Shown: positions 38,183-48,486 of the stretch, piece after piece
Layout: the number at the start of each line of letters is the position of its first letter
Numbering within the stretch: position 1 is the first letter of the stretch
From: Leclercia adecarboxylata
GTDB taxonomy: Bacteria; Pseudomonadota; Gammaproteobacteria; Enterobacterales; Enterobacteriaceae
Assembly: GCF_006171285.1 (NCBI RefSeq)
Contig: NZ_CP040889.1
Location: 2,170,001 to 2,234,000, forward strand
Direction: 5' to 3'
Length of the DNA stretch: 64,000 nt
Position numbers and translations under genes: made by a program
The notes under the pieces: model-generated
Told to the model about the DNA's origin: nothing
Seen by the model: the letters and a program-made list of their open reading frames with translations, nothing else
Databases searched by the model: none

Positions 38183-39370
38183 CTAAGCCGCATTTCCCTG
38201 CGCCAGCGGTGCCAGCCCGGCAGGGATCTTACTCAACTCCTGCACCAGCATCTCCTTGCTGATTTCCGGGATGGTTTTCGCGCCGGTCAGCGTCATCGCC
38301 ACCTTCATCTCTTTCTCGATCAGATTCAGCAGATTCGCTACTCCCGCCTGACCGTGGGTCGCCAGAGCGTACAGATACGCCCGGCCCAGCAGGACGGTGT
38401 CGGCCCCGAGGGCAATCATGCGCACCACGTCCAGACCGTTGCGGATCCCGGAATCTGCCAGAATGGCGATATCGCCCTTAACCGCATCGGCAATGGCGGG
38501 CAGGGCGCGGGCCGAGGAGAGCACGCCGTCGAGCTGGCGACCGCCGTGATTCGACACCACAATCCCGTCCGCGCCAAAGCGCACCGCATCCCGGGCATCT
38601 TCCGGATCGAGGATCCCTTTGATCACCATTGGGCCATCCCAGAACTCGCGGATCCACTCCAGGTCTTTCCACGAGATCGACGGATCGAAGTTATTCGCCA
38701 GCCAGCCAATGTAATCTTCCAGTCCCGTCGGTTTACCCAGATAGGCGGAGATATTCCCCAGGTCATGCGGGCGACCGTTCACCCCCACATCCCAGGCCCA
38801 TTGCGGATGCGTCACCGCCTGCCAGTAGCGGCGCATCGCTGCGTTCGCACCGCTCATCCCGGAGTGGGCATCGCGGTAACGTGCGCCGGGCGTCGGCATA
38901 TCCACGGTAAAGACCAGGGTCGAACAGCCTGCCGCTTTGGCGCGCTCCAGGGCATTGCGCATAAACCCGCGATCGCGCAGGACGTAAAGCTGGAACCACA
39001 TCGGGCGCTTGATGGTCGGGGCGACCTCTTCAATCGGGCAGACCGAGACGGTGGAGAGGGTAAAGGGAATGCCTTTCGCATCCGCCGCCGCTGCGGCCTG
39101 CACTTCACCGCGGCGGGCGTACATGCCGCACAGCCCGACCGGGGCGAGGGCCACCGGCATGGAGAGCGTTTCGTTGAACAGTTTTGTCTCAAGGCTCAGG
39201 TCAGACATATTCTTCAGCACGCGCTGACGCAGGGCCACTTCCGACAGGTCTTCCACGTTGCGACGCAGGGTGTATTCGGAATAGGCTCCGCCGTCGATAT
39301 AGTGAAACAGGAACGGCGGCAGAATGCGCTGGGCGGCGGCGCGATAATCACTGGCTGCGGAAATGATCAT
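38183..39370 (-). CDS. lldD: L-lactate dehydrogenase (quinone), FMN-dependent
   Basis: The 395-residue peripheral membrane flavoprotein oxidises L-lactate to pyruvate and passes electrons to quinone. It has [17 protein letters not shown] at the start, [28 protein letters not shown] and the catalytic histidine in [13 protein letters not shown] (active-site His and Arg). [21 protein letters not shown] binds the FMN phosphate. Its start overlaps the lldR stop by four bases. It is the last gene of the lldPRD operon. Confidence 0.97.
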   Translation of the reverse strand: MIISAASDYRAAAQRILPPFLFHYIDGGAYSEYTLRRNVEDLSEVALRQRVLKNMSDLSLETKLFNETLSMPVALAPVGLCGMYARRGEVQAAAAADAKGIPFTLSTVSVCPIEEVAPTIKRPMWFQLYVLRDRGFMRNALERAKAAGCSTLVFTVDMPTPGARYRDAHSGMSGANAAMRRYWQAVTHPQWAWDVGVNGRPHDLGNISAYLGKPTGLEDYIGWLANNFDPSISWKDLEWIREFWDGPMVIKGILDPEDARDAVRFGADGIVVSNHGGRQLDGVLSSARALPAIADAVKGDIAILADSGIRNGLDVVRMIALGADTVLLGRAYLYALATHGQAGVANLLNLIEKEMKVAMTLTGAKTIPEISKEMLVQELSKIPAGLAPLAQGNAA

Positions 39371-40140
39371 GGATTGTTCTCCCTGGAAATAGCGTTGTCG
39401 CCAGGCAGACGGGTAATACGCGCCTGCCGGGCCTGATCTTCATCGAATCGTTTAATGGTGGTGTGGACGAAGCCCAGATGCGCCATCATCGCTGCGCGTG
39501 CGGCTTCGGCATCACCGGCAAGAATGGCGTTGAGTACCGCCTCGTGCTGCTCGGTCAGCCTGGCAAAAACGGGGGGCACCAGGTACATGCGCTGGCGGCT
39601 CTGCTTAACGGAGGATTGCAGCAGGTCGAAGAAGCCGCGCATGGTCTGGAGCAGAACGACGTTGTGCGAGGCCTCGGCGATGGCCAGATGAAAACGCACG
39701 TCCGCCTGCGAGGCGATATCCGGATCGCTGCTTTGCGTGGCGTCAAAGCAGGCCTTGAGCTTCTCTTTATCCGCCTCGGTCGCCCGCATGGCCGCATGCC
39801 AGGCGGTGCTGGTTTCGATGGCGTGGCGGGCTTCGAGGATATCGAAGCTGTAGTCCGGGTCGTTCTCCATCAGGGTTTTCAACGGCTGAACAATGTTCTG
39901 TCCGGACCAGTCATCATGCTGCCAGCGCACAAAGGTGCCGCCACCGCGGCGGCTCACCAGAACCCCTTCGCTGACCAGGGTCGCTAAGGCTTCGCGCAGC
40001 GAGTTGCGCGACACGCCAAGCTGGGTGGCAAGCTGGCGCTCGGCGGGCAACTTCATGCCCGCCTCCAGCTGCATCTCTTCAATCAGCGCCCGCACGCGAG
40101 AAGCGATCTCGTCGGACAGGCGTCTGGGCATCACTATCAT
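39367..40140 (-). CDS. lldR: L-lactate-responsive regulator LldR (GntR/FadR family)
   Basis: The 257-residue regulator has an N-terminal winged helix-turn-helix ([52 protein letters not shown]; residues 4-75) and a C-terminal FCD ligand domain ([31 protein letters not shown]). In E. coli it represses lldPRD without lactate and activates it with lactate, binding two operators. The start overlaps the end of lldP by four bases. Two candidate operators lie upstream of lldP. Confidence 0.96.
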   Translation of the reverse strand: MIVMPRRLSDEIASRVRALIEEMQLEAGMKLPAERQLATQLGVSRNSLREALATLVSEGVLVSRRGGGTFVRWQHDDWSGQNIVQPLKTLMENDPDYSFDILEARHAIETSTAWHAAMRATEADKEKLKACFDATQSSDPDIASQADVRFHLAIAEASHNVVLLQTMRGFFDLLQSSVKQSRQRMYLVPPVFARLTEQHEAVLNAILAGDAEAARAAMMAHLGFVHTTIKRFDEDQARQARITRLPGDNAISRENNP

Positions 40141-41792
40141 GGGATCATCCAGGTTAAGACATAGGCCTGCAGGGTGGTGATCACCCCGACCATGCAGGTA
40201 AATATCAGGCTGTGTTTAACGGTAAAGCGGAACAGATCCGACTCTTTGCCCACCAGGCCTACCGCCGCACAGGCAATGGCGATGGACTGAGGCGAGATCA
40301 TCTTGCCGGTCACGCCGCCGGTGGTGTTGGCCGCCACCAGCAGCACATCCGACACGCCAATCTGCTGGGCGGCCGTGGCCTGCAGGGCCGCAAACAGGGC
40401 GTTCGACGAGGTATCTGACCCGGTCAGGAACACCCCCAACCAGCCGAGGAACGGCGAGAAGAAGGTAAACGCGGAGCCGGTATGGGCCAGCGCCAGCGCC
40501 AGCGTCGATGACAGGCCGGAATAGTTCGAGATAAACGCGAACGCCAGCACCATGCCGATGGAGTAGATCGGCAGCATCAGCTCTTTAAGGGTAGCGGCAA
40601 ACGTCTGCACCGCAGCAGCCGGCTTCATGCGCAGCCACACCACGGAAAGGAGAGCGGCAAACAGGATTGCCGTGCCGGTGGCAGAGAACCAGTCGAACTT
40701 GAATACCGCCGCGTACGGCGTGGCGTCGTGCACCACCGGCGGCATACGCGCGACCATCTTGTCGAGGAACGGCACGGAGATATTCACCACCATGTCGTAC
40801 AGCGCGCCGTTCGGAGCGAACAGGGCTTTAAACGGCGGAATACTCCACAGGGTAACGGTCGCGGTCAGGAACAGGAACGGCGACCAGGCGCGGACAATCT
40901 GTCCCGGCGTGTAGCCGGTGCGGGCCAGGGTCTGATCGACCTGCGAGGCGCCCATATCGGCAAAGCGGAAGATACGCACCGGCTGCCAGCGTTTCAGGAA
41001 CAGCGTCAGGCAGACCAGAGAAACCAGGGACGAGATAATGTCCGGCAGTTCCGGGCCGAGGAAGTTGGAGCTCAGGTACTGGGCGATAGCGAACGAGCCA
41101 CCGGCGACCATCACCGCAGGCCAGGTCTCCTTCACGCCGCGCCAGCCGTCCATAATCGCCATGATCCAGAACAGCACGATAATGGTCAGGAACGGCAGCT
41201 GACGGCCCACCATCTGGCCAATCTCAAAGCTGTCCAGCCCGGTCACCTGCCCGGCGACCAGAATCGGAATGCCCATCGCACCAAACGCCACCGGCGCGGT
41301 GTTAACGATCAGACACAGCCCGGCGGCATACAGCGGGTTAAAGCCCAGCCCGACCAGCAGGGCGGCGGTGATGGCCACCGGCGCACCGAATCCGGCGGCC
41401 CCTTCAAGGAACGCGCCGAAGGAGAAGCCGACGATCAGCATCTGCAGGCGCTGGTCCGGCGTAATGGAAAGAATCGACGAGCGGATAATGTCGAACTGCC
41501 CGGTCTTGACCGAGATTTTATAGACGAAGACCGCAGCAATGATTATCCAGGCGATCGGCCACAGGCCGTAGAAGAAGCCATAGACGACAGAGGCCAGCGC
41601 GCGATCGACCGGCATTTTGTAGAAGAACAGCGCGACCATCAGGGCAATAGCGACGGTGTACGTCGCGGCAAGGTATCCCTTCAGCTTGAGTTTAATCAGG
41701 GCGAAGAAGAAAAACAGGATAGGAAGCGAGGCGATCAGGCTCGACAGCCAGATGTTTCCTGCCGGATCGTAGTTTTGTTGCCAGAGGCTCAT
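40137..41792 (-). CDS. lldP: L-lactate permease
   Basis: The 551-residue inner-membrane symporter with 12 to 14 predicted helices takes up L-lactate (also D-lactate and glycolate in E. coli) with protons. It starts [18 protein letters not shown] and has [37 protein letters not shown] and [17 protein letters not shown], hallmark LctP segments. The start is ATG 41790-41792. It leads the leftward lldPRD operon. Confidence 0.97.
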   Translation of the reverse strand: MSLWQQNYDPAGNIWLSSLIASLPILFFFFALIKLKLKGYLAATYTVAIALMVALFFYKMPVDRALASVVYGFFYGLWPIAWIIIAAVFVYKISVKTGQFDIIRSSILSITPDQRLQMLIVGFSFGAFLEGAAGFGAPVAITAALLVGLGFNPLYAAGLCLIVNTAPVAFGAMGIPILVAGQVTGLDSFEIGQMVGRQLPFLTIIVLFWIMAIMDGWRGVKETWPAVMVAGGSFAIAQYLSSNFLGPELPDIISSLVSLVCLTLFLKRWQPVRIFRFADMGASQVDQTLARTGYTPGQIVRAWSPFLFLTATVTLWSIPPFKALFAPNGALYDMVVNISVPFLDKMVARMPPVVHDATPYAAVFKFDWFSATGTAILFAALLSVVWLRMKPAAAVQTFAATLKELMLPIYSIGMVLAFAFISNYSGLSSTLALALAHTGSAFTFFSPFLGWLGVFLTGSDTSSNALFAALQATAAQQIGVSDVLLVAANTTGGVTGKMISPQSIAIACAAVGLVGKESDLFRFTVKHSLIFTCMVGVITTLQAYVLTWMIP

Positions 41793-41866
41793 TGCAGGTC
41801 TCCTGAGGACCACACCCGTTGTGAGGCGGTGAGTCTGTGCTCATCTCTGCGTCACATTCAGTGTAA

Positions 41867-41883
41867 AAGTGGTCCTGCCAATA
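41867..41883. promoter_or_regulatory. Candidate LldR operator 1
   Basis: The bases AGTGGTCCTGCCAAT resemble the E. coli LldR operator ATTGGCCCTACCAAT (as I recall it) at most positions. It lies 75 bases upstream of the lldP start. Confidence 0.6.
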
Positions 41884-41926
41884 GTATGATGTAGGGTTAA
41901 TGACAACAAATGGTTAACCAAATGTT

Positions 41927-41939
41927 ATTGGTCGGCAAT
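41927..41939. promoter_or_regulatory. Candidate LldR operator 2
   Basis: ATTG-GTCGG-CAAT has the same TTGGNC...CAAT dyad as operator 1, about 58 bases away. A perfect palindrome TGGTTAACCA lies between them at 41911-41920. Two operators flanking the promoter are known for E. coli lldPRD. Confidence 0.45.
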
Positions 41940-42030
41940 GATTTTGTAAGTGAAGATTATGGAAGTGTGAACCAGGGAAGGGTTGGTTGCGGAATTGGTT
42001 GGGCCAATTTTAGACGTGACAGAAAGGTAG

Positions 42031-42056
42031 GCCGGGTAAGCGCAGCGCCACCCGGC
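42031..42056. repeat. REP element downstream of yibL
   Basis: GCCGGGT-AAGCGCAGCGCC-ACCCGGC differs from the copy at 12702-12728 by only a few bases. It starts five bases past the yibL stop. Confidence 0.8.
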
Positions 42057-42061
42057 AAAAA

Positions 42062-42424
42062 TCAGAACTCAGTCTTGCAAAAACCGGTCATCTCTTTCAG
42101 ACCCATTTCACGACCCAGCTCGGTCATCGGGTGTACAACCACCAGGCCACGCACGCTTTTCTTCAGCTTGCCCATATCGGCCTGCTCTTTTTTGGTGATG
42201 GCACGGCGGAAAGGCAGTTTGGACAACTTCTGCGCTTCTTTGCTCAGCTTCTGCTCTTTCACGCCGCGCAGGCGCTCGATTTCGGTTTCCAGCGTCGCTT
42301 TCTCTTTTTCCAGCTCGGCGTACTTCTCGGCGGCGTCAACCAGCGACAGGCTGGCCTGCTGGTGGCGGATCAGATCCAGGCGATCGCTCAGGCGTTTGAT
42401 TTCACTCTTTTCGACTTCTTTCAT
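42062..42424 (-). CDS. yibL: YibL family ribosome-associated protein (DUF2810)
   Basis: The 120-residue basic protein matches E. coli YibL. It has a long N-terminal coiled coil ([35 protein letters not shown]) and a basic C-terminal part ([35 protein letters not shown]). E. coli YibL was found associated with ribosomes; the function is unknown. It stands between lldP and mtlR, as in E. coli. Confidence 0.93.
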   Translation of the reverse strand: MKEVEKSEIKRLSDRLDLIRHQQASLSLVDAAEKYAELEKEKATLETEIERLRGVKEQKLSKEAQKLSKLPFRRAITKKEQADMGKLKKSVRGLVVVHPMTELGREMGLKEMTGFCKTEF

Positions 42425-42483
42425 GACAAATGGCTCTAAAAACAGGGGGAATTACTACAAATGATACACGAATGTGCGCAGGC

Positions 42484-43074
42484 TTACTTCTGAAACGCTT
42501 TTTTTAAGCTGATTCGGGAAATCAGCTCGGTCAGGGAGAGTACCATCGTGGAGCGAACGATCTGCTGGTAACGCTGTTTCTGCATGGCGTACAGCTCAGG
42601 ATCGCTGGTATCAAAATGCGGTGCCGGGGGCAGGGAGGTGACGCAGTGCAACTCGCCCAGCGGGCCGAGGATCTCATCGTCGGTAAAGGCATACTCGTTG
42701 CCGTCGTGATTCAGCTCTTCACGCAATGCCATCAGCAGTTCGGCATCTTCATACTCGTGACGGCTGATGACGCCCAGGCCATAGATCAGTTTCATACGCA
42801 CGGATAAATCGCCCAAGGGGCCGTCACCGTCGAGCAACGGTTCAACTGCGTATTTCACCGCGTAGTCGTCTTTGCGAAACACCTGAAGCACCAGGATATT
42901 CACCGCCTCGGTTAATAACTCGACGGCGGATATCAGGAAGCTTCGTACGGTTTTGCCAGCATTCAGACGCTCCAGCACACGGTTTTCAAAGGCCTGGGTT
43001 TGTTCCATTATTGCCTGCATATCTGACAATCTATCTTCCGGGCGCAGGATGACCTGCGCCAGTTCCTGCATCAT
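42484..43074 (-). CDS. mtlR: Mannitol operon repressor MtlR
   Basis: The 196-residue all-helical regulator closely follows E. coli MtlR from [20 protein letters not shown] to the end ISLKKAFQK. It has no helix-turn-helix that I can see; family members lower mtl expression without a recognised DNA-binding domain. Its ATG overlaps the mtlD stop by four bases, so it is translated with the operon it controls. Confidence 0.95.
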   Translation of the reverse strand: MMQELAQVILRPEDRLSDMQAIMEQTQAFENRVLERLNAGKTVRSFLISAVELLTEAVNILVLQVFRKDDYAVKYAVEPLLDGDGPLGDLSVRMKLIYGLGVISRHEYEDAELLMALREELNHDGNEYAFTDDEILGPLGELHCVTSLPPAPHFDTSDPELYAMQKQRYQQIVRSTMVLSLTELISRISLKKAFQK

Positions 43075-44219
43075 TTGGTTGCGTTATAAACGTTCACCGC
43101 CTCCACAACCACGTTGCTGTTGGCATCCAGACCGGATACCTGCGCCAGCGCGGCCTGTGGACCTTTCTCGGCAATTAGCTGCGCCAGCTCCTGCGCCTGC
43201 GGATCTTCTTCGCTGCGGTAGTGCATCGCGGCGGCAATGCCCTGAACCAGGTTGCTGTGCGGCAGACCGTATTCCAGGGTGCCAAGCAGCGGTTTGATCA
43301 GGCGATCGCCCGCACTCAGTTTGCGCAGCGGCTGACGGCCAACGCGCTCAACGTCATCTTTCAGATACGGGTTTTCAAAACGACCGAGGATTTTCTGAAT
43401 ATATGCCGCATGCTTATCGGCATCAAAACCGTAGCGTTTAATCAGTACCGCGCCGCTCTCATCCATTGCACCTTTTACCACGGCGCGGACGTTCTCATCG
43501 AGAATGGCGTCACGAATGGTCTGATGACCGGCTAATTTACCGAGGTAGGCGGTTATAGCATGCCCGGTGTTCAGCGTGAAGAGCTTACGCTCGACAAATG
43601 CCATCAGGTTATCAGTTAATTCCATCCCGGCGATCTCAGGCAGCGCGCCCTTGAACTGGGTTTTATCGACGATCCACTCGCTGAAGGTCTCAACGGTCAC
43701 TTCCAGCGGATCGTTAGTGGCGGATTCTGACGGGGGAACGATGCGGTCCACGGCGGAATCGACAAAGCCGACATGCTCTTCAACCCAGGCTTTATCTTCT
43801 TCAGCCACTGCGGCCATGACGTGGCCTTTCAGTTGGGTGGTGCCGCGCACCATGTTTTCACAGGCGATGATGTTCAGCGGGGCCTCGTTGCCCTGAGCTT
43901 TACGTTTTGCCAGACCTTTCGCCACCGCCGGCGCGATACGCTCCAGAACCACCGGACCGACGGCGGTGGTGACCAGGTCAACCCCGGCAATCAGATCGAT
44001 AACGTCGTCGCCAATGCTGCTAACCGCGTTCACGCCGCTTACGGTTTCGACCTGCTCGTTTTCACCTACCACATGCACCTGATAGCTATGACGTGCATTC
44101 AGGGCATCAAGTACCGTCTGATTTACATCGGCGAATGTCAGCGTAATGCCCGCGTCTGCCAGCAGTTTGCCGATAAAGCCACGACCGATGTTACCTGCGC
44201 CAAAATGTAATGCTTTCAT
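43071..44219 (-). CDS. mtlD: Mannitol-1-phosphate 5-dehydrogenase
   Basis: The 382-residue enzyme oxidises mannitol 1-phosphate to fructose 6-phosphate with NAD. It has the Rossmann start [35 protein letters not shown], the catalytic lysine region [20 protein letters not shown] and [21 protein letters not shown]. The start is ATG 44217-44219. It lies 108 bases after mtlA, with a palindromic repeat between them that could lower read-through or stabilise mtlA mRNA. Confidence 0.97.
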   Translation of the reverse strand: MKALHFGAGNIGRGFIGKLLADAGITLTFADVNQTVLDALNARHSYQVHVVGENEQVETVSGVNAVSSIGDDVIDLIAGVDLVTTAVGPVVLERIAPAVAKGLAKRKAQGNEAPLNIIACENMVRGTTQLKGHVMAAVAEEDKAWVEEHVGFVDSAVDRIVPPSESATNDPLEVTVETFSEWIVDKTQFKGALPEIAGMELTDNLMAFVERKLFTLNTGHAITAYLGKLAGHQTIRDAILDENVRAVVKGAMDESGAVLIKRYGFDADKHAAYIQKILGRFENPYLKDDVERVGRQPLRKLSAGDRLIKPLLGTLEYGLPHSNLVQGIAAAMHYRSEEDPQAQELAQLIAEKGPQAALAQVSGLDANSNVVVEAVNVYNATK

Positions 44220-44280
44220 AGTATTAACCTTCATCAATGTTTTTACCCGAGAGGGCTGGGGTGAGGAACCACGTTAATTT

Positions 44281-44316
44281 CCCCTCACCCTAGCCCTCTC
44301 CCCAACGGGGAGAGGG
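44281..44316. repeat. Extragenic palindromic repeat (CCCTCTCCCC type), copy 2
   Basis: CCCCTCACCCTAGCCCTCTCCCC... with GGGGAGAGGG is the inverted copy of the unit at 38130-38166. It lies in the mtlA-mtlD gap and forms a ten-base GC-rich stem. Confidence 0.75.
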
Positions 44317-44327
44317 AGGTACAGAAC

Positions 44328-46241
44328 TTACTTGTTCAGCAGCGCCAGAACTTCTTCGACGCTGGAGGTGTTAGCAAGACGTTCGATAACGGTCTCGTCG
44401 TCCAGGGCATTGGTCAGGCTGGTAATCACCTGGATGTGCTCGTTGTTACGGGCCGCGATACCAATCACCAGACGGGCGATGTCGTCTTCTTCTTCACCGA
44501 AGCGCACGCCTGCCGGGTACTGACAGAACACCACGCCGGTTTTCAGGACGCGATCTTTCGCTTCAACCGTACCGTGCGGCACCGCAATGGATTCGCCCAG
44601 GTAGGTCGGGGTCAGTTTTTCACGTTCCAGCATCGCTTCAACATATTCTGGCTGAACGTAGCCGCCTTTCACCAGCTGCTCACCGGCGAAGCGAATCGCT
44701 TCTTCTTTATGACTCGCGGTACGGCCAAGGAAGATGTTCTCCGCACCCAGCTTGAACAGGTGGCTGTTGCTCTCGTCGAAGCTGTCCTGCAGGCTGGTAC
44801 GCACTTTCACTTCGTTATCTTCGTGGCGCTGCGCCGCAACCAGACGTTCGGTCAGGCTGGTGTACAGGCCGCTGTCGAGGAAGTTGGTCAGAGAAATATG
44901 CTGCGCCTGCGGTACCTGACGCATCGCACGCTCGGTCAGATCGCGGTGGGTGATGACCAGGTCAACATCCGGCGGCAGGCTGTTAATCGCGCTGTTGGTT
45001 ACGGAGATCTGGGTCAGACCCGCATCCGCCACTTTCTTACGCAGGACGCCTGCACCCATGGCGCTGGAACCCATACCGGCGTCGCAGGCGACGATGATTT
45101 TACGTACGTGGCTCAGGTCGTTAGAGACATCGCCCGCCGCCAGCGGCGTTGCAGCAACACCTTTAGACTGGGATTTCATGTCCTGCATACGACGGGTTGC
45201 CGCTTCGATATCGTCTTCTTCTTTCACCTTGCTGGTTTTCAGCAGGATTGCAGAGACCACGAAGGAGACCGCCATGGCCGCGAAGATTGCCGCCAGGTTA
45301 GCGAAGTAAGCGCCTTTCGGGGTCATCGCCAGTACCGCCAGGATAGAACCCGGGGATGCCGGAGAAACCAGGCCGCCACCCAGCACGCTCAGGGTGAACA
45401 CGCCAGTCATACCGCCGAGGATAACGGCGAGGATCAGACGTGGGTTCATCAGCACGTACGGGAAGTAAATTTCGTGGATACCGCCCAGGAAGTGGATGAT
45501 TGCCGCACCGCCCGCAGACTGTTTAGCGCTACCGCGACCGAAGAAGATGTACGCCAGCAGGACGCCCATACCCGGACCCGGGTTAGCTTCGATCAGGAAG
45601 AAGATAGACTTGCCGAGATCGTGAGACTGCTGAATACCCAGCGGTGAGAAGATACCGTGGTTAATGGCGTTGTTCAGGAACAGGATTTTCGCCGGTTCAA
45701 CAAAGATGGACGCCAGCGGCAGCATGTCGTGGGCAACCATGAAGTTAACGCCCGCCGCCAGAATTTTGGAGAGCACTTCAACTGCCGGGCCAATGCCGAG
45801 GAACGCCAGAATCGCCAGGATCATACCGATGATGCCGGCAGAGAAGTTGTTCACCAGCATTTCGAAGCCGGATTTGATCTTGCCATCAACCCAGACGTCA
45901 AATTTCTTAATGGCCCAGCCGCCCAGAGGACCGGCAATCATTGCGCCGAGGAACATCGGCATATCCGCACCGACGATAACACCCATGGTGGTGATCGCAC
46001 CGACCACGCCGCCACGGTCACCGCCTACCAGACGACCACCGGTATAACCGATGAGCAGCGGCAGCAGATAGGTGATCATTGGGCCAACAAGTTTCGCCAG
46101 CGTTTCGTTAGGCAACCACCCTGTCGGAATAAATAACGCGGTGATGATACCCCACGCGATAAACGCGCCGATATTTGGCATCACCATGTTGCTGAGGAAT
46201 CGACCAAAGCTTTGTACTTTGATCTTAAAATCGGATGACAT
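44328..46241 (-). CDS. mtlA: Mannitol-specific PTS enzyme IICBA
   Basis: The 637-residue permease takes up mannitol and phosphorylates it. The EIIC membrane domain spans about 1-340 (MPNIGAFIAWGIITALFIP, HFLGGIHEIYFPYVLMNPR with the substrate-site GIHEIYFP). EIIB follows at about 375-470, with the phosphocysteine in IIVACDAGMGSSAMGAG. EIIA is at about 490-637, with the phosphohistidine in GESIAVPHGTVEAKD. Length equals E. coli MtlA. The start is ATG 46239-46241; the open frame runs far above it through the regulatory region and is not coding. An array of CRP-like sites lies upstream. Confidence 0.97.
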   Translation of the reverse strand: MSSDFKIKVQSFGRFLSNMVMPNIGAFIAWGIITALFIPTGWLPNETLAKLVGPMITYLLPLLIGYTGGRLVGGDRGGVVGAITTMGVIVGADMPMFLGAMIAGPLGGWAIKKFDVWVDGKIKSGFEMLVNNFSAGIIGMILAILAFLGIGPAVEVLSKILAAGVNFMVAHDMLPLASIFVEPAKILFLNNAINHGIFSPLGIQQSHDLGKSIFFLIEANPGPGMGVLLAYIFFGRGSAKQSAGGAAIIHFLGGIHEIYFPYVLMNPRLILAVILGGMTGVFTLSVLGGGLVSPASPGSILAVLAMTPKGAYFANLAAIFAAMAVSFVVSAILLKTSKVKEEDDIEAATRRMQDMKSQSKGVAATPLAAGDVSNDLSHVRKIIVACDAGMGSSAMGAGVLRKKVADAGLTQISVTNSAINSLPPDVDLVITHRDLTERAMRQVPQAQHISLTNFLDSGLYTSLTERLVAAQRHEDNEVKVRTSLQDSFDESNSHLFKLGAENIFLGRTASHKEEAIRFAGEQLVKGGYVQPEYVEAMLEREKLTPTYLGESIAVPHGTVEAKDRVLKTGVVFCQYPAGVRFGEEEDDIARLVIGIAARNNEHIQVITSLTNALDDETVIERLANTSSVEEVLALLNK

Positions 46242-46373
46242 AAAACACCCCTTCTTCTGTTTACGCAGGCCTTGAGCCCGAGGTTTGTTGTTAATGCGGC
46301 GGCAGAGGTTGCCCTGTTCTGATGCGTGAAATCTGGCACTTAATTGTTTAGCTGTCCAGACAGGCCAAATTTG

Positions 46374-46389
46374 TGTGATCTGAGTCACG
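46374..46389. promoter_or_regulatory. CRP-like site 1 (mtlA)
   Basis: TGTGA-TCTGAG-TCACG matches nine of ten consensus positions of the TGTGA-N6-TCACA dyad, 132 bases upstream of the mtlA start codon. Confidence 0.75.
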
Positions 46390-46417
46390 TAAATGTAGGG
46401 GGTGTGGTGAGAAATGA

Positions 46418-46433
46418 AGTGATCAATATCACA
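46418..46433. promoter_or_regulatory. CRP-like site 2 (mtlA)
   Basis: AGTGA-TCAATA-TCACA matches nine of ten consensus positions, 44 bases from site 1. Confidence 0.75.
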
Positions 46434-46490
46434 AAACGGACGTGTAAAAAAAATACAATGCGCGTAAAAGCGGCACTTCAGGTCATTAAA

Positions 46491-46506
46491 TGTGAAATAA
46501 ATCACA
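46491..46506. promoter_or_regulatory. CRP-like site 3 (mtlA), perfect consensus
   Basis: TGTGA-AATAAA-TCACA matches all ten consensus positions. It is the strongest of the array, 73 bases from site 2. Confidence 0.82.
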
Positions 46507-46534
46507 TTTCGTCGTCGCGAGTTTGTTTCCGGAG

Positions 46535-46550
46535 TGTGATCAATTCCACA
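46535..46550. promoter_or_regulatory. CRP-like site 4 (mtlA)
   Basis: TGTGA-TCAATT-CCACA matches nine of ten consensus positions, 44 bases from site 3, the same spacing as between sites 1 and 2. Confidence 0.72.
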
Positions 46551-46894
46551 AAATATTTTTATGCGGATTTCTCTGGATGTGATCGCTGGCAACATCTGCT
46601 CTTGCAATCGACGCCAGGCTGTAACTCAGCAACACGTATCGCTAAAAAAGCGTAGCCTTAATGTGGTATGGCGAAAAGTTCTAAGCTGGATTAAGCTCAA
46701 CTGTAAACTTAAGTCTATTATTATTCAGGATATATTTTGTCACGCTTCTAAACTTGCATGGAGATATAAGAAAAAACCATACTCCCCGGCTCTGAAATTA
46801 ATGAGTTTAAGCTCTTGTTCTTACCAATGAATTAATGTGGCTGCTTACCATTTTATTAATTTAATGAGTTTACGTTTTATTTAGTGAGGCAAAT

Positions 46895-47254
46895 ATGTTT
46901 CTCAACTATTTTGCGCTGGGTGTGTTGATCTTTGTCTTCGTGGTTCTTTTTTATGGGATCATCGCTATCCATGATATTCCGTATAACATGGCCAAAAAGC
47001 GCAATCATCCCCATGCTGATGCTATTCATACGGCGGGGTGGATTAGCCTGTTTACGCTCCATGCTATCTGGCCGTTTCTGTGGATTTGGGCAACGCTCTA
47101 TCAGCCAGAGCGCGGCTGGGGTATGCAAAACCACATCCAACCGCCGCCGGACCGCAGCCCGGACGTTGATGCGCTGGCGAAGCGCGTAGCCGAGCTGGAA
47201 CAAAAACTGGCCGCAGTGCCCCCCACTGCTGATAAGAATACGCCGGAGCACTAA
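46895..47254 (+). CDS. yibI: DUF3302 inner-membrane protein YibI
   Basis: The 119-residue protein has two membrane helices ([21 protein letters not shown] at 3-23 and [21 protein letters not shown] at about 49-69) and a soluble tail ending in a short coiled coil ([18 protein letters not shown]). It matches E. coli YibI. It lies two bases before yibH, and such DUF3302 proteins regularly pair with HlyD-type proteins, suggesting a joint membrane complex of unknown substrate. Confidence 0.92.
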   Translation: MFLNYFALGVLIFVFVVLFYGIIAIHDIPYNMAKKRNHPHADAIHTAGWISLFTLHAIWPFLWIWATLYQPERGWGMQNHIQPPPDRSPDVDALAKRVAELEQKLAAVPPTADKNTPEH

Positions 47255-47256
47255 TC

Positions 47257-48393
47257 ATGGATCTGTTGATCGTATTGACCTATGTCGCGTTTGCATGGGC
47301 CATCTTTAAAATATTCCGAATCCCGGTAAACCAGTGGACGCTGGCAACTGCAACCCTGGGCGGGGTATTTCTCGTGGCCGGGCTTATTTTATTAATGAAC
47401 TATAACCACCCGTATACGTTCACGGCGCAGAAAGCGGTTATCTCTATTCCGATTACGCCGCAGGTAACGGGAGTTGTTACGGAAGTCACGGATAAAAATA
47501 ACCAGCTTATTAAAAAAGGCGAAGTGTTATTTAAAATCGATCCGGGCAGGTATAAAGCCCGCGTCGATCGCCTGCAGGCGGACCTGGTGACGGCGACACA
47601 CAATATTGATGTCCTGAAAGCTCAGCTGGCGGAAGCCCAATCGAATACCACCCGCGTGTCGGCCGAACGCGATCGTCTGTTAAAAGACTATCAGCGTTAT
47701 GTAAAAGGCAGCCAGGCGAAGGTGAATCCCTTCTCAGAAAGCGATATTGATAACGCGCGGCAAAATTACCTGGCGCAGGACGCCATGGTGAAAGCGTCGG
47801 TGGCGGAACAGGTTCAGATCCAGAGCCAGTTAGAGAGCATGTCTAACGGTGAGCAGTCGCAGATTGCCTCCCTGCGCGCCCAGTTAGCGGAAGCGCAATA
47901 CAACCTGGACCAGACCGTCATCCGTGCGCCGAGCAACGGCTACATCACCCAGGTGCTGATTCGCCCAGGTACCTACGCGGCTTCACTGCCGCTGCGTCCG
48001 GTGATGGTCTTTATCCCTGAGCAGAAACGCCAGATTGTGGCGCAGTTCCGCCAGAACTCGTTACTGCGTCTGAAACCAGGCGATGAAGCCGAAGTGGTAT
48101 TTAATGCCCTGCCGGGCCAGGTCTTCTCCGGTAAGCTGACCAGCATTCTGCCGGTGGTGCCCGGCGGTTCCTACCAAGCGCAGGGGGTGCTGCAGGCGCT
48201 GACGGTGGTGCCGGGTACCGACGGTGTGATTGGTACCATCGAACTGGATCCGAACGCCGACGTGGACGCCCTGCCTGACGGCATTTACGCCCAGGTGGCG
48301 GTCTATTCCGATCACTTCGCCCACGTTTCCGTGATGCGTAAAGTCCTGCTGCGTATGACCAGCTGGATGCACTACCTCTATCTCGACCATTAA
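47257..48393 (+). CDS. yibH: HlyD family membrane fusion protein YibH
   Basis: The 378-residue protein has N-terminal membrane segments (residues 3-18 and about 29-47), then a barrel-sandwich half [21 protein letters not shown], a coiled coil (about 100-205) and the second half [22 protein letters not shown] with a beta-barrel domain. It resembles EmrA/AaeA-type adaptors and matches E. coli YibH. The transported compound is unknown. No partner pump is encoded next to it. A strong terminator follows. Confidence 0.93.
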   Translation: MDLLIVLTYVAFAWAIFKIFRIPVNQWTLATATLGGVFLVAGLILLMNYNHPYTFTAQKAVISIPITPQVTGVVTEVTDKNNQLIKKGEVLFKIDPGRYKARVDRLQADLVTATHNIDVLKAQLAEAQSNTTRVSAERDRLLKDYQRYVKGSQAKVNPFSESDIDNARQNYLAQDAMVKASVAEQVQIQSQLESMSNGEQSQIASLRAQLAEAQYNLDQTVIRAPSNGYITQVLIRPGTYAASLPLRPVMVFIPEQKRQIVAQFRQNSLLRLKPGDEAEVVFNALPGQVFSGKLTSILPVVPGGSYQAQGVLQALTVVPGTDGVIGTIELDPNADVDALPDGIYAQVAVYSDHFAHVSVMRKVLLRMTSWMHYLYLDH

Positions 48394-48398
48394 TCCCC

Positions 48399-48438
48399 AA
48401 AAAGGCAGGTATGCGATCCGCGTCCCTGCCTTTTTTTC
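48399..48438 (+). terminator. Rho-independent terminator of yibIH
   Basis: AGGCAGG (48403-48409) pairs with CCTGCCT (48425-48431), with a 15-base loop containing GCG/CGC, and is followed by seven T. It starts just after the yibH stop. Confidence 0.85.
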
Positions 48439-48486
48439 TATGCCTGGGCCATACTTATCCTTTTGTTGGCGGATAAGGAGCAGGCA

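Larger units (their letters stand above)
46242..46894. other. Regulatory region between mtlA and yibI
   Basis: This 653-base gap holds the divergent control regions of mtlADR (leftward) and yibIH (rightward). Four CRP-like dyads are listed separately. From about 46680 to 46894 the sequence is AT-rich without a recognisable gene; a ribosome-binding site GTGAGG precedes yibI. I found no small RNA that I could support. Confidence 0.6.

Noticed and set aside
38159..39436. Rightward frame of 425 codons opposite lldD
   Set aside because: The FMN and active-site histidine motifs of LldD on the other strand explain this region; the frame is a shadow.
44242..46607. Extended mtlA reading frame starting about 120 codons earlier than ATG 46241
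   Set aside because: The extension runs through the promoter and CRP-site array, and the shorter form has exactly the length of E. coli MtlA.
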